From: Brevundimonas sp. MYb52
Lineage (GTDB): Bacteria > Pseudomonadota > Alphaproteobacteria > Caulobacterales > Caulobacteraceae
NCBI RefSeq assembly: GCF_002979535.1
Contig: NZ_PCPB01000007.1
Location: 62,001-126,000 of the forward strand
Reading direction: 5' to 3'
Length of the DNA stretch: 64,000 nucleotides
Below, in pieces: positions 51,791-60,007 of the stretch (position 1 is the first letter of the stretch; each line of letters begins with the position of its first letter). A program made the position numbers and the translations under genes. The notes below the pieces were generated by a model that saw nothing but the letters and a program-made list of their open reading frames with translations, was not told where the DNA came from and did not search any database.

Positions 51791-52760
51791 CGCCGTCCAC
51801 ACCGCCTTCGGCGACCCCGCCGAACTGCTGCACCTCGACGACACGCCCCTGCCTGAGCCCGGTTCGGGCCAAGTGCGCGTTCGCACCCTGCTGTCGCCGA
51901 TTCACAATCATGATCTTTGGACCGTGCGTGGCGAGTATGGCTACAAGCCTGAGTTGCCCGCCGTTGGCGGCAGCGAGGCGGTCGGCGTCGTCGAGGCCGT
52001 GGGCGAGGGGGCTGACGCCAGCCTCATTGGCCGCCGCGTCGCCGTGGCCGGTGTGCATGGAACCTGGGCCGAGGCCTTCATCGCCCCGGCGGGCGCCCTG
52101 GCCCCCGTGCCGGACGCCATCGGCGACGAGGCGGCGGCCCAACTGATCGCCATGCCCTTCAGCGCCATCTCGCTGCTGGAGTTCCTTGGCGTGACCGAGG
52201 GCGACTGGATCATCCAGAACACGGCCAACGGCGCGGTCGGCAAGACCCTGGCCATGCTCGCGCGCTCGCGGGGCATCCAGACCGTCAACCTAGTCCGCCG
52301 GGACGCCGGCGTGGCCGAACTGGCCGTCCAGGGCATCGACAACGCGGTCTCGACCGCCGCCCCGGACTGGAAGGCCCAGGTGCGCGCCCTCACTGCAGGG
52401 GCGCCCATCCGCGCGGCGGTGGACTCCATCGGGGGAAGCGCCTCCGGCGATCTGGCGGACCTGCTCGGGGAAGATGGCTTGCTGGTGTCCTTTGGCTCCA
52501 TGAAGGGCGAGCCGATGCAGATCCCATCGGGTGCGATGATCTTCAAGCAACTGACGCTGAAGGGCTTCTGGGGCAGCAAGGTCTCGGCCGCCATGCCGTC
52601 TGATCAGCGTCGCCGTCTGATCGGCGAACTGATGACCCTGGTCGCCAAGGGGCAACTGGCTCTACCCGTCGAAGGGGTTTTCGACCTGGATCGGGTCGCC
52701 GACGCCGTTCGCGCCTCGCTGACGCCCGGCAAGACCGGCAAGGTCCTGCTGCGGCCCTAG
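51783..52760 (+). CDS. MDR-family NAD(P)H quinone/enoyl reductase
   Basis: The ATG at 51783 has AAGGAGAT ahead of it and gives 325 residues beginning MRSAVHTAFGDP. The N-terminal GroES-like domain (IHNHDLWTVRGEYGY, GGSEAVGVVEAVGEG) lacks the zinc cysteines of alcohol dehydrogenases. The Rossmann domain has NTANGAVGKTLAMLA. This pattern fits zinc-independent MDR enzymes such as quinone oxidoreductases or trans-2-enoyl reductases of the ETR/MECR type. Overlap with the Ohr gene implies a role in clearing reactive aldehydes, quinones or lipid peroxidation products. Quinone versus enoyl substrate is unresolved. Confidence 0.86.
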   Translation: MRSAVHTAFGDPAELLHLDDTPLPEPGSGQVRVRTLLSPIHNHDLWTVRGEYGYKPELPAVGGSEAVGVVEAVGEGADASLIGRRVAVAGVHGTWAEAFIAPAGALAPVPDAIGDEAAAQLIAMPFSAISLLEFLGVTEGDWIIQNTANGAVGKTLAMLARSRGIQTVNLVRRDAGVAELAVQGIDNAVSTAAPDWKAQVRALTAGAPIRAAVDSIGGSASGDLADLLGEDGLLVSFGSMKGEPMQIPSGAMIFKQLTLKGFWGSKVSAAMPSDQRRRLIGELMTLVAKGQLALPVEGVFDLDRVADAVRASLTPGKTGKVLLRP

Positions 52761-52770
52761 GGCGGGCCGG

Positions 52771-52803
52771 GTCAGGCGGTCGCAACAAGAGCGGCCGCCT
52801 GAC
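52771..52803. terminator. Hairpin after the oxidoreductase gene, possible terminator
   Basis: A 9-bp stem (GTCAGGCGG with CCGCCTGAC) spans a 15-base loop in the 72 bases between convergent genes. No T-run follows on either strand. Confidence 0.35.
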
Positions 52804-52832
52804 GTCGGCTAAGGATCGATGCGGCGCGGCGC

Positions 52833-53606
52833 CTATCCGGCGGCCAGTCGCTGTGAAGCGAACCGCAGTGCGGCGGGGAGCGAGGCGTATGGCGTTGAAC
52901 CATGGTCTTCGTCGGCCAGCACGTTGAGCGTGACGGCGCCATTTTCCTGCAGGCTCAAGGTATTGCTGACCATGCGGCGGGCGAGGTGGGCCGGGGGCAG
53001 GTTGTCCGTTTCTTCCTGTGCGCCAACGACGACGAAGAGGTCGCTGGCGGACCTTGAGCCCCTGGGTTGGGCGTTGATCACCGAGGGATTCGCCCAGATC
53101 GAGGGGCTGATCGCGATATAGCGAGCGAAAGGCGCGGCGGCGGCACGAGCCTCAAGCACGAAGAGGCCGGACATGGAGTGGCCCATGAGTGTCAGCCGCG
53201 CCCTGTCCGCGCCCTCGGCCGCGAGGAGCGGCAGGACGTCATGGACGAGACGGTCCAGCAACTGGCGCCCTTGCGGGGCTGTTGATGGATCGGCCCCGTG
53301 CGGGAACCTGAATGTCGCTTGGCGGTCGGGAGAGGTCAGGCTGACGCCCACGATCAGCATCGGTTCAATGCGTGTCTTGGCCGTGCGCCGTGCCAGGCGT
53401 TGCGCCATCTCGGCGGCGGCATTGAAATAGGCTTCGGCGTCCAGCAGGATCATCGCTGGCCATCCCTGCGCCGGTCGATCCGCCTCCGGCGTATTGATCC
53501 AGAGCGTGAGGCAGGGCCCATCCGCCTTGGCCGGCAGGTGCAGCGTGCGACAACCCCCGGTTAAAGGCGGGGCGGTCTCGAGGAAAACGGGTGCGGGCAA
53601 CGTCAT
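52833..53606 (-). CDS. IroE/Fes-like esterase-family alpha/beta hydrolase
   Basis: The 257-residue protein has an alpha/beta hydrolase core with nucleophile motif MGHSMSGLFVLE, the AISPSIWANPS segment and a C-terminal His in DEDHGSTPYASLP, as in the siderophore esterases IroE and BesA. These cut trilactone siderophores to free iron. No signal peptide is apparent, which suggests cytoplasmic action after uptake. It is divergent from the FecCD-type permease gene with only 68 bases between the starts, supporting an iron role. A general esterase D-type enzyme is the alternative. Confidence 0.8.
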   Translation of the reverse strand: MTLPAPVFLETAPPLTGGCRTLHLPAKADGPCLTLWINTPEADRPAQGWPAMILLDAEAYFNAAAEMAQRLARRTAKTRIEPMLIVGVSLTSPDRQATFRFPHGADPSTAPQGRQLLDRLVHDVLPLLAAEGADRARLTLMGHSMSGLFVLEARAAAAPFARYIAISPSIWANPSVINAQPRGSRSASDLFVVVGAQEETDNLPPAHLARRMVSNTLSLQENGAVTLNVLADEDHGSTPYASLPAALRFASQRLAAG

Positions 53607-53674
53607 GATGTCACCCTAGCCCATCCCGCGATGAGAGTGTATTGCGACGCATTCGCGTAATGGAGGGCGTCAGT

Positions 53675-54733
53675 TTGGCGAACGCAGAACGTGCGGCGCC
53701 AGATGCGGTGATCGCCTATTCCCGAGACGTTCGGGCTCGGTTCGTGGCGCTTGGGGCGCTGGCCTTGCTCGCCGCGGCGGCCTTGCTGCTGGATGTCGTT
53801 ACAGGACCGTCGTCGATCTCAGCGGTCGCCGTGGTGAAGGGCGTCTTCGATCCGTCGTCTCTCAGCACGGCGCAACAGGCCATCGTCTGGCAAGTGCGTC
53901 TGCCCTACGCCCTGATGGCGACCCTGGTCGGGGCCGCCTTGGCTCTGGCCGGAGCTGAAATGCAGACCGTCTTGAACAATCCTCTGGCCAGCCCCTTCAC
54001 CCTGGGCGTGTCGTCGGCGGCGTCGTTCGGAGCGTCGCTGGCCATTGTGCTGGGCGTGGGGGCCAGCTTCATCGGGTCCGACTGGCTGGTGCCGTTGAAC
54101 GCCTTCGTCTTTGCCTTTGGCTCGGTGCTGGCGCTACAGGCCCTGGCGCGGATGAAGGGATCGGGGGTCGAGAACATCGTCCTGTTCGGCATCGCCCTGG
54201 TCTTCGCCTTCAACGCCCTGACGGCCCTGGTGCAGTTCCTGTCCTCGGCTGAGGCGCTGCAGCAACTGGTGTTCTGGACCATGGGCTCGCTGTCGCGCGC
54301 CACCTGGGGCAATGTCGGGGCCCTGGCCCTGGTGGTGGGGCTAGTCTCGCCGTTCTCGCTTTTGTCGTCGCGTGGCCTGACGGCGCTGCGGTTGGGCGAG
54401 GACCGGGCCATGAGTTTCGGCGTGGACGTCAAACGCCTGCGCTTTCTGTCTTTGCTGCGGGTTAGCCTGTTGTCGGCGACCGCCGTGGCCTTTGTCGGCG
54501 CCATCGGCTTCATCGGTCTGGTGGGGCCGCACATCGCGCGCTTGCTGGTGGGCGAGGATCACCGCTTCTTCCTGCCGGCCAGCATCCTTTCGGGAGCGAT
54601 CATCATGTCGCTGGCCTCGGCGGCGTCCAAGGCCATCGTGCCGGGGGTGCTGATGCCGGTCGGCATCGTCACCGCCGTGATCGGGGTGCCGGTCTTCCTG
54701 CTGCTGATCTTCCGCAATGGAGGCCAGGCGTGA
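53675..54733 (+). CDS. FecCD-type ABC transporter permease
   Basis: The TTG at 53675 is chosen because GGAGGG stands 7 bases before it; an ATG at 53660 in the same frame lacks a ribosome site. This gives 352 residues with about ten hydrophobic helices. The FecCD signatures are present: LVGAALALAGAEMQTVLNNPLA (shown as LAGAEMQTVLNNPLA), PFTLGVSSAASFGA, and the ATPase-contact loop GEDRAMSFGVDV followed by GFIGLVGPHIAR. It forms the inner-membrane channel for ferric siderophore, heme or cobalamin. It overlaps the ATPase gene by 4 bases. Confidence 0.92.
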   Translation: MANAERAAPDAVIAYSRDVRARFVALGALALLAAAALLLDVVTGPSSISAVAVVKGVFDPSSLSTAQQAIVWQVRLPYALMATLVGAALALAGAEMQTVLNNPLASPFTLGVSSAASFGASLAIVLGVGASFIGSDWLVPLNAFVFAFGSVLALQALARMKGSGVENIVLFGIALVFAFNALTALVQFLSSAEALQQLVFWTMGSLSRATWGNVGALALVVGLVSPFSLLSSRGLTALRLGEDRAMSFGVDVKRLRFLSLLRVSLLSATAVAFVGAIGFIGLVGPHIARLLVGEDHRFFLPASILSGAIIMSLASAASKAIVPGVLMPVGIVTAVIGVPVFLLLIFRNGGQA

Positions 54734-55521
54734 CCGGGCTGGTGGTGCAGGGTCTGAGCGCCGGTTACGGCGGGCGCGCCATCGTCGAGGGGCTGAGCCT
54801 GCCGCCGCTGGCCGCCGGCGAGGTCGTGTCCGTGGTCGGCCCAAACGGGGCGGGCAAGAGCACCTTTTTGCGGGCGCTGGCGGGCCTGATCCCTGCGCAG
54901 GGGTCGATCCGGTTGGACGAGATCGAACTGACGGGCCTGTCGCTGGCTGACCGGGCCAAGCGCGTCACCTATATGCCCCAGACCTTGCCACAAGGCGTGG
55001 CCCTGACCGTGTTGGAGACCGTGGTGGCGGCCATTCGCGCCACGCCTTTGGGCGGCGCCGCCTTCACTGACGCCCAGGCGGTCGAACGCGCCTTTGAGGT
55101 CCTGCAACGCATTGGCGCCGAAGCCCTGGCCGGTCAGCGGCTGGACCGGCTGTCGGGGGGGCAGAAGCAACTGGCGGGTCTGGCGCAGGCCCTGGCGCGC
55201 GAACCGCGCCTGCTGCTGCTGGACGAGCCGACCAGCGCGCTGGACCTCTATTATCAGCTGCGGGTGCTGGACCTGGCGCGCGAGGCGGCGGCGGAGCGGG
55301 GCATGACAGTGATGATCGTCCTGCACGACCTACAGGCGGCGGCGCGCGTGTCGGACCGGATCGCAGTCATGGCTAGGGGCAGGCTGGCGGCGTTCGGCGC
55401 ACCGGACGAGGCGGTGACGCCGGATATTCTGGCCCAGGTCTATCGTGTCTCGGCGCGCGTCCAACGCTGCGAACGCGGCGTGCTTCAGGTCCTGATCGAC
55501 GACGTGCTGAAGGCGGGTTGA
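54730..55521 (+). CDS. FepC/FecE-type ABC transporter ATPase
   Basis: The 263-residue protein begins at a GTG overlapping the permease stop (GTGA). It has Walker A GPNGAGKST (near residues 38-46), Q-loop MPQTLPQG, signature LSGGQKQLAGLAQAL, Walker B RLLLLDEPTSALD and the H-loop VLHDLQ. It powers the permease encoded immediately upstream. The cognate binding protein is encoded on the opposite strand 1.2 kb further on with its receptor, so the importer is split over two convergent units. Confidence 0.94.
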   Translation: MTGLVVQGLSAGYGGRAIVEGLSLPPLAAGEVVSVVGPNGAGKSTFLRALAGLIPAQGSIRLDEIELTGLSLADRAKRVTYMPQTLPQGVALTVLETVVAAIRATPLGGAAFTDAQAVERAFEVLQRIGAEALAGQRLDRLSGGQKQLAGLAQALAREPRLLLLDEPTSALDLYYQLRVLDLAREAAAERGMTVMIVLHDLQAAARVSDRIAVMARGRLAAFGAPDEAVTPDILAQVYRVSARVQRCERGVLQVLIDDVLKAG

Positions 55522-55539
55522 TCCGGCGGACACCCCAAC

Positions 55540-55571
55540 AAAAAAGGCCCGATCGACGGATCGACCGGGCC
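55540..55571 (-). terminator. Terminator of the minus-strand propeller-receptor unit
   Basis: GGCCCG-TCGA pairs with TCGA-CGGGCC around a short loop, and the minus strand continues into TTTTTT. An outer CCCCAA/TTGGGG pairing could extend the stem. It lies between the convergent ATPase and beta-propeller genes. Confidence 0.82.
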
Positions 55572-55594
55572 AGTTTGGGGAGGAAACGTGAAGG

Positions 55595-56668
55595 TCAGGG
55601 GCGGATCAGCGTCACCACGTCGCCGGTCGGATCGACCGGGACCGGCGTGCCGGCCGGGGCGTTGCGCGGCAGGCCGCGCGCCTTGTTGGTGACATAGACG
55701 GCGTTGGTGGCGCGATCGATGGCGATGGTCTGGGGCAGGGTGCCGGTCTGCAGATTGGTCTTCACCGCATAGGTGTCGGAATCCAGAACCGTGACTGTGC
55801 CGGCCTGGCGGTTGGCGACATAGATCTGCTTGACCGCGCCGTTGTAGGCGACGCTCAGCGCGCCTTCGCCGGTGGCGACCTTGTGGATCAGGGAGCCTGT
55901 GTCGGCGTTCAGGACCGTCAAATCTCCCGACTTCTGGTTGGCGACGAACAGGCGGCGACCTTGGGAATCCACAGCCACGTTGATGGCGGATTCGCCGTGC
56001 GAAGCCCATTGGCCGACCGTTTCTCCGGTCGCCAGGTCGATGGCGGCGACTTCGTTGCTGCCCATGCCGGTGACGTAGAGGCGGTTGGTCGAGGCGTCGA
56101 AGGCGGCGCCGGTCAGACCGCCGACCGGCGTAGCAATGGTCCGCTCGACCTTGTTCGTCGCGCCGTCGATGGCCCAGATCAGGTTGGGGCGCGAGGTGTC
56201 GCCAGCGTCGCCGCCGACGACGGTGACATAGGCCTTGTTGCGTTGCTCATCGACGATGACCTCGCGCACGTGAGCGCTGTCGTCTTCCTCGTCGTGACGG
56301 ATGACAGCGACGACGGCGCCGGTCTTCAGATCAATGGCCGAGACAGCGCCGGTGCGGGTGTCGGTGCCATAGAGGATCTGGGTGCGGCTGTTCAGGCCCA
56401 GGCCGTAGAGCGGACGTTCTGAAACATTGATCGGGGTCTCGACGGCCAGAGTCTGCCCGTCCAGGCGGACGATCTGGGCCTGATTGGCGCCGCGCGGGCC
56501 GACGGCGGCGACATAGATGTCGTTGTCGGTAGGGTTGAAAACGATCTCGTACAGGCCGCCGGGCGCGACCTTGACGGTCTTCTCGATCGATTGGGCCGAG
56601 GCCGCCGAGGCCGTCGTCAGGGCGATGAGGCTGACGGCCAGCAGGGCGCTGTGGCGAAGGGTGATCAT
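55595..56668 (-). CDS. Secreted YncE-like YVTN beta-propeller protein
   Basis: The 357-residue protein has a signal peptide ending ASAQ near residue 26 and then repeated propeller blades (DIYVAAVGPRG, KAYVTVVGGD, RLYVTGMGSNEV, RLFVANQKSGDL, QIYVANRQAGTV, AVYVTNKARGL) with about 45-residue spacing. Together these make a seven-bladed YncE-type propeller. E. coli yncE neighbours the TonB receptor gene yncD, and here too the gene ends a unit of receptor, binding protein and propeller (22-base gap to the binding protein). Its biochemical role is unknown; binding of a metal, ligand or envelope component is possible. Confidence 0.88.
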   Translation of the reverse strand: MITLRHSALLAVSLIALTTASAASAQSIEKTVKVAPGGLYEIVFNPTDNDIYVAAVGPRGANQAQIVRLDGQTLAVETPINVSERPLYGLGLNSRTQILYGTDTRTGAVSAIDLKTGAVVAVIRHDEEDDSAHVREVIVDEQRNKAYVTVVGGDAGDTSRPNLIWAIDGATNKVERTIATPVGGLTGAAFDASTNRLYVTGMGSNEVAAIDLATGETVGQWASHGESAINVAVDSQGRRLFVANQKSGDLTVLNADTGSLIHKVATGEGALSVAYNGAVKQIYVANRQAGTVTVLDSDTYAVKTNLQTGTLPQTIAIDRATNAVYVTNKARGLPRNAPAGTPVPVDPTGDVVTLIRP

Positions 56669-56690
56669 AGGGTCTCTCCTTGGATGGACG

Positions 56691-57824
56691 TCAGGCGGGG
56701 ACCAGGTCGGTCCAGTAGTCGCCGCGATAGGGCACGGCGAGGAAGCGCTCGTTGATGGCCGTCAGGGTTGCGCGCGGGTCGAGGTCGGCGAACAACTCGG
56801 GCTGAATCCACCTGGCCAGAACCTCGGTGGCGACGATGTCGATGGGCGAGTTGATCAACTGGTGCGACAGGCCGTGGACCTTGCCCTCGCGCACCGCCTT
56901 CAGGGTCGACAGGCCGCGACGGCTTGCCACGCGGCGCAACGAGGCGCGCGAGGTCTCGGCGTCGTACTTCGGGCCGACGACGAAACCGCCGGTCTTCTCC
57001 AGATGAGGGCCGCCGGTGGCGATATAGAGGTCGGGATCGCGCTCGACCACGAACTCCAGGTTCAGCTTGCCTGACGGCTGTTTCAGCACTTCGGCGCCGA
57101 TGTTGCGGGCGCCGACGAAGGTCAGATAGTCGCCGATATTGCCGGCGCCGACCGAGTTGCAGCAGTCGGGTCCGTTGCCGGCGTGGGCCTCCAGGAAGAC
57201 GGTCGGCTTCTGCTCGTCCTTCAGACCCGCCACGCGGTCGGAGATGACCTTCAGTTTCGCGGCGCGGAAGGCGTTGTAGGCCTCGGCCTGTTCCTCGCGG
57301 CCGATCAGGCTGCCCAGCAGGGACAGGCTGCGCGACTGGTTCTCGAACGGGTGCTGGAAGAAGTCGATATAGGCCACGCGAACGTCGGCCTGCTCCAGCT
57401 GGGCCGCCTGGGCGTCGGTCGGACCAGAGTCCAGAGAGACCAGGGCGACCTGCGGTTGGGCGCCCAGAACGGCCTCGACGTTGAAGGCAGAGGCAGAGCT
57501 CGGCGTCTTCGGCAAGGTCGCCAGCGCCGGAGATTTTTCCAGATAGGCGGCGTAGATCTCGGGACTGAGACGGTTCACGTCGCCCGCCCAGGCGGCCAGC
57601 AGGCTGACCGGATCGGGGTGGATCAGCGACAGAGCGATCAGGAAACGGCTGTCGTCGATCGACAGCTTGCCGACGGGGGGCGTGACCGCCAGAGGCCGGT
57701 CGCGCAAATCCTTGAGCAGGGAGGAGGGGCCCGCGTCGTTACGGCGTGTGCAGGCCCCGGCGCCGGCCAGAAGGGCGGCGGCGCCCAGCAGAAGGGCGCG
57801 ACGGCCCGTTGTGAATTCCGTCAT
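56691..57824 (-). CDS. Periplasmic iron-siderophore binding protein
   Basis: The ATG giving MTEFTTGRRALLLG is chosen (377 residues) since GAGGATGG stands just upstream; three codons earlier is another ATG. The N-terminus has twin Arg, a hydrophobic stretch and a Cys (GAGACTRR), so a Tat-exported lipoprotein is plausible though the lipobox is not ideal. The body is a class III (FecB/BtuF-type) binding protein: ALSLIHPDPVSLLAAW, VALVSLDSGPTD, a long linking helix and DPDLYIATGG. A vicinal Cys pair (DCCNSV) is unusual. It should deliver the ligand to the FecCD-type permease encoded on the other strand. Confidence 0.87.
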   Translation of the reverse strand: MTEFTTGRRALLLGAAALLAGAGACTRRNDAGPSSLLKDLRDRPLAVTPPVGKLSIDDSRFLIALSLIHPDPVSLLAAWAGDVNRLSPEIYAAYLEKSPALATLPKTPSSASAFNVEAVLGAQPQVALVSLDSGPTDAQAAQLEQADVRVAYIDFFQHPFENQSRSLSLLGSLIGREEQAEAYNAFRAAKLKVISDRVAGLKDEQKPTVFLEAHAGNGPDCCNSVGAGNIGDYLTFVGARNIGAEVLKQPSGKLNLEFVVERDPDLYIATGGPHLEKTGGFVVGPKYDAETSRASLRRVASRRGLSTLKAVREGKVHGLSHQLINSPIDIVATEVLARWIQPELFADLDPRATLTAINERFLAVPYRGDYWTDLVPA

Positions 57825-57835
57825 CCGGCCCATCC

Positions 57836-59956
57836 TCAGAAATCCCAGCTGACGCCCAACCAGTAGCGACGGCCGTCGCCCTGGAAGTCGTAGGTCGCCA
57901 CGTTCAGCACCTTGTCGGTCAGGTTGTAGACGCCGAGCTTCAGCGTCACGTCGTCCCGCACGCGCCAGTTCGCGCCCACGTCCAGAAGCGCGTAGTCGGG
58001 ATAGCGGCGACCGACCTGGCGTGGGCCGTCCATGACGGGTTCGCCGTTGATCCCGACGCGCAGACCCGCGTTGACTTCCTCACCGTGGTAGGAGCCCGCC
58101 GCCCACAGGTTCAGACGGTCCGTCGCGGCGTAGTCGGCGCGCAGGTTGGCCATGTGCTCAGGCGTGCGCGACAGCGGCAGGCCGTCGTAAAGGCCGCCCT
58201 TCTGAGCGGAGTCCGTAAAGGTGTAGCCGGCCTTGATCGCGAGTTGGTCGGTCGCCTGCCAGCGCCCGCTCAGTTCGACGCCCTGAATGCGGGCGTCGTT
58301 GATGTTGTACCAGTAGTAGAGCTGATACAGCGGGTCCTCATCCCAGCGCAGCACCTCGCTCGGCACGTCGCAGACGCCGTTGTTGTTGGCGTCGGGACCG
58401 CAGACCCGGTCGTCGGCGATCTTGTCCTTGAAGTCGGTGCGGAAGATCGTGGCGTTCAGCGACACCGACGGGATCGGCCGCCACAGGGCGCTGACCTCAT
58501 AGTTGACGCTGCTCTCGGGCTTCAGATCCGGGTCGCCGATGATGACGCCGCACAGGCCCGCGCCATAGTTGCAGTTGGCGCCGCCAGTTTCGTAGGCGTA
58601 GCCATCGGCCACGGCGCGGATCTCTGGCGCACGGAAGCCGGTTGAAACGCCGCCCTTGATGGTCAGGGTCTCGCTGGGGCTCCATACGGCATAGGCGCGC
58701 GGGCTCCAGTGGTCACCATAGCGTTTGTGGTCGTCGACCCGCAGGCCCAGCGTCAGCGCCAGTTGCGGCGTCAGGGTCCATTCGTCCTCGACGAAGAGGG
58801 CGCGTTGCCAGACGTCAAAGGTTTTGGCCAGGTTGTCGCGCGCGCCGGGGTTGATGTCCTTCAGGCTGTTCTCGATCCACTGGCCGCCGAAAACCAGGTT
58901 GTGATCGCCTAGCGACGAGCCCGCCAGCGGCAGGTTGAACAGGGCGTCGAGGACGGTGTTGGTCAGTTCCGGCGCGCGCGGGTTGCGGATCATCGTCCCC
59001 GTCGCGTCGGCGGTGAAAATCTCGCGCGAGGATTCTTCGCGCATCAGCGACAGGGCGCTGGTTCCCCAGCTCCAGTCGCCGTTCCATGACAGGGAGGCGC
59101 TGTCGCGGCTGTGCTCGTTACGTGTGCTCCGCCCGGTGGCGGCCACCGTCTTGCCCGCCGTGCTGAAGCGGTCGATGCGCGTGGTGTCGGCCTGCAGCAG
59201 GATTTCGTGGTCCGGCGCCGGCGTCCAGGCCAGGCGGCCGGTCAGGCTGTGTTCTTCGGAGCCCATGACGCCCGTGCTGCTGGGAGCGTTGAAGATGTGG
59301 TCTTCGGCTCGATCATGGGCTCGGCCCCAGATCTGGGCCCCCAGCTTGCCGCCTACGATGGGACCTGCGAGGTAGAATTGGCCTTGCGCCCAGTCGCCGC
59401 TGTCGCCGTTTTCCTGGGCCACATAGTCGGCGGCGATCGAGCCGCCCCAGCGCTCCGGGACCTTTTTGGTGATGATGTTGATGACGCCGCCGATGGCGTC
59501 CGAGCCATAGAGCGATGACATCGGCCCGCGCACCACCTCGATGCGCTCGATGGCCGAGACGGGCGGGGTGAAGCTCTGCTCCAGACCGCCGTTGCCGTTG
59601 ACGCGGGCGTCACGCGTCGATTGCCGTCGCCCGTCCACCAGCGTCAGGGTGTAGGCGCCGGGCAGGCCGCGGATGAAGATGTCTTGAAAGTTCGATCCGC
59701 CGCTGACCGAAACGCCCTCGACGTCGCGCACGGCGTCGAACAGGTCGGCGTAGGCGCGGCCTTCCAGTTGTTCGGCGGTGATCAGGGTGATGGTGGCCGG
59801 CGCCTGCTCGATCTTCTGCGCACGGGTAGAAGCTGTGACCACGACATCATCGACGGTGGTGGCGGTCTGGGCGAAAGCGCATGGCGCAGCCAGCAAACTG
59901 GCGGAGGCGGTGAGCAGAGCCATCTGGGCTGTGCGATTCATGGGCGGTTGTTCCAT
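57836..59956 (-). CDS. FepA/CirA-like TonB-dependent siderophore receptor
   Basis: The 706-residue protein (or 701 from MNRTAQ) has a signal peptide ending AFAQ, a TonB-box-like VDDVVVTAS, and a plug with FIRGLPGAYTLTLVDGRR and IEVVRGPMSSLYGSDAIGGVIN, as in catecholate siderophore and colicin I receptors. The barrel ends WLGVSWDF. Length is normal for that class. A Fur-type box lies 29 bases upstream of the start, and the binding protein and propeller genes follow with gaps of 2-22 bases, so this is an iron-repressed receptor operon. The exact siderophore is unknown. Confidence 0.92.
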   Translation of the reverse strand: MEQPPMNRTAQMALLTASASLLAAPCAFAQTATTVDDVVVTASTRAQKIEQAPATITLITAEQLEGRAYADLFDAVRDVEGVSVSGGSNFQDIFIRGLPGAYTLTLVDGRRQSTRDARVNGNGGLEQSFTPPVSAIERIEVVRGPMSSLYGSDAIGGVINIITKKVPERWGGSIAADYVAQENGDSGDWAQGQFYLAGPIVGGKLGAQIWGRAHDRAEDHIFNAPSSTGVMGSEEHSLTGRLAWTPAPDHEILLQADTTRIDRFSTAGKTVAATGRSTRNEHSRDSASLSWNGDWSWGTSALSLMREESSREIFTADATGTMIRNPRAPELTNTVLDALFNLPLAGSSLGDHNLVFGGQWIENSLKDINPGARDNLAKTFDVWQRALFVEDEWTLTPQLALTLGLRVDDHKRYGDHWSPRAYAVWSPSETLTIKGGVSTGFRAPEIRAVADGYAYETGGANCNYGAGLCGVIIGDPDLKPESSVNYEVSALWRPIPSVSLNATIFRTDFKDKIADDRVCGPDANNNGVCDVPSEVLRWDEDPLYQLYYWYNINDARIQGVELSGRWQATDQLAIKAGYTFTDSAQKGGLYDGLPLSRTPEHMANLRADYAATDRLNLWAAGSYHGEEVNAGLRVGINGEPVMDGPRQVGRRYPDYALLDVGANWRVRDDVTLKLGVYNLTDKVLNVATYDFQGDGRRYWLGVSWDF

Positions 59957-59984
59957 ACCAGACGCGACAAGCGTCAGTGCGTAG

Positions 59985-60007
59985 TGAGAATCATTGTCAT
60001 TTGCAAT
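59985..60007. promoter_or_regulatory. Fur-type iron box before the receptor operon
   Basis: TGAGAATCATTGTCATTTGC, read with the next bases AAT, matches the classic GATAATGATNATCATTATC pattern closely (GAGAATCATT-TCATT core). It lies just upstream of the receptor start and overlaps the last codons of the Fur-like gene. It implies repression of the receptor-binding protein-propeller unit when iron is plentiful. Confidence 0.8.

Noticed and set aside
53607-53674. A Fur box between the esterase and permease genes
   Set aside because: The segment TGAGAGTGTATTGCGACGC has only a loose resemblance to the iron box and was not convincing beside the clear one at 59985.
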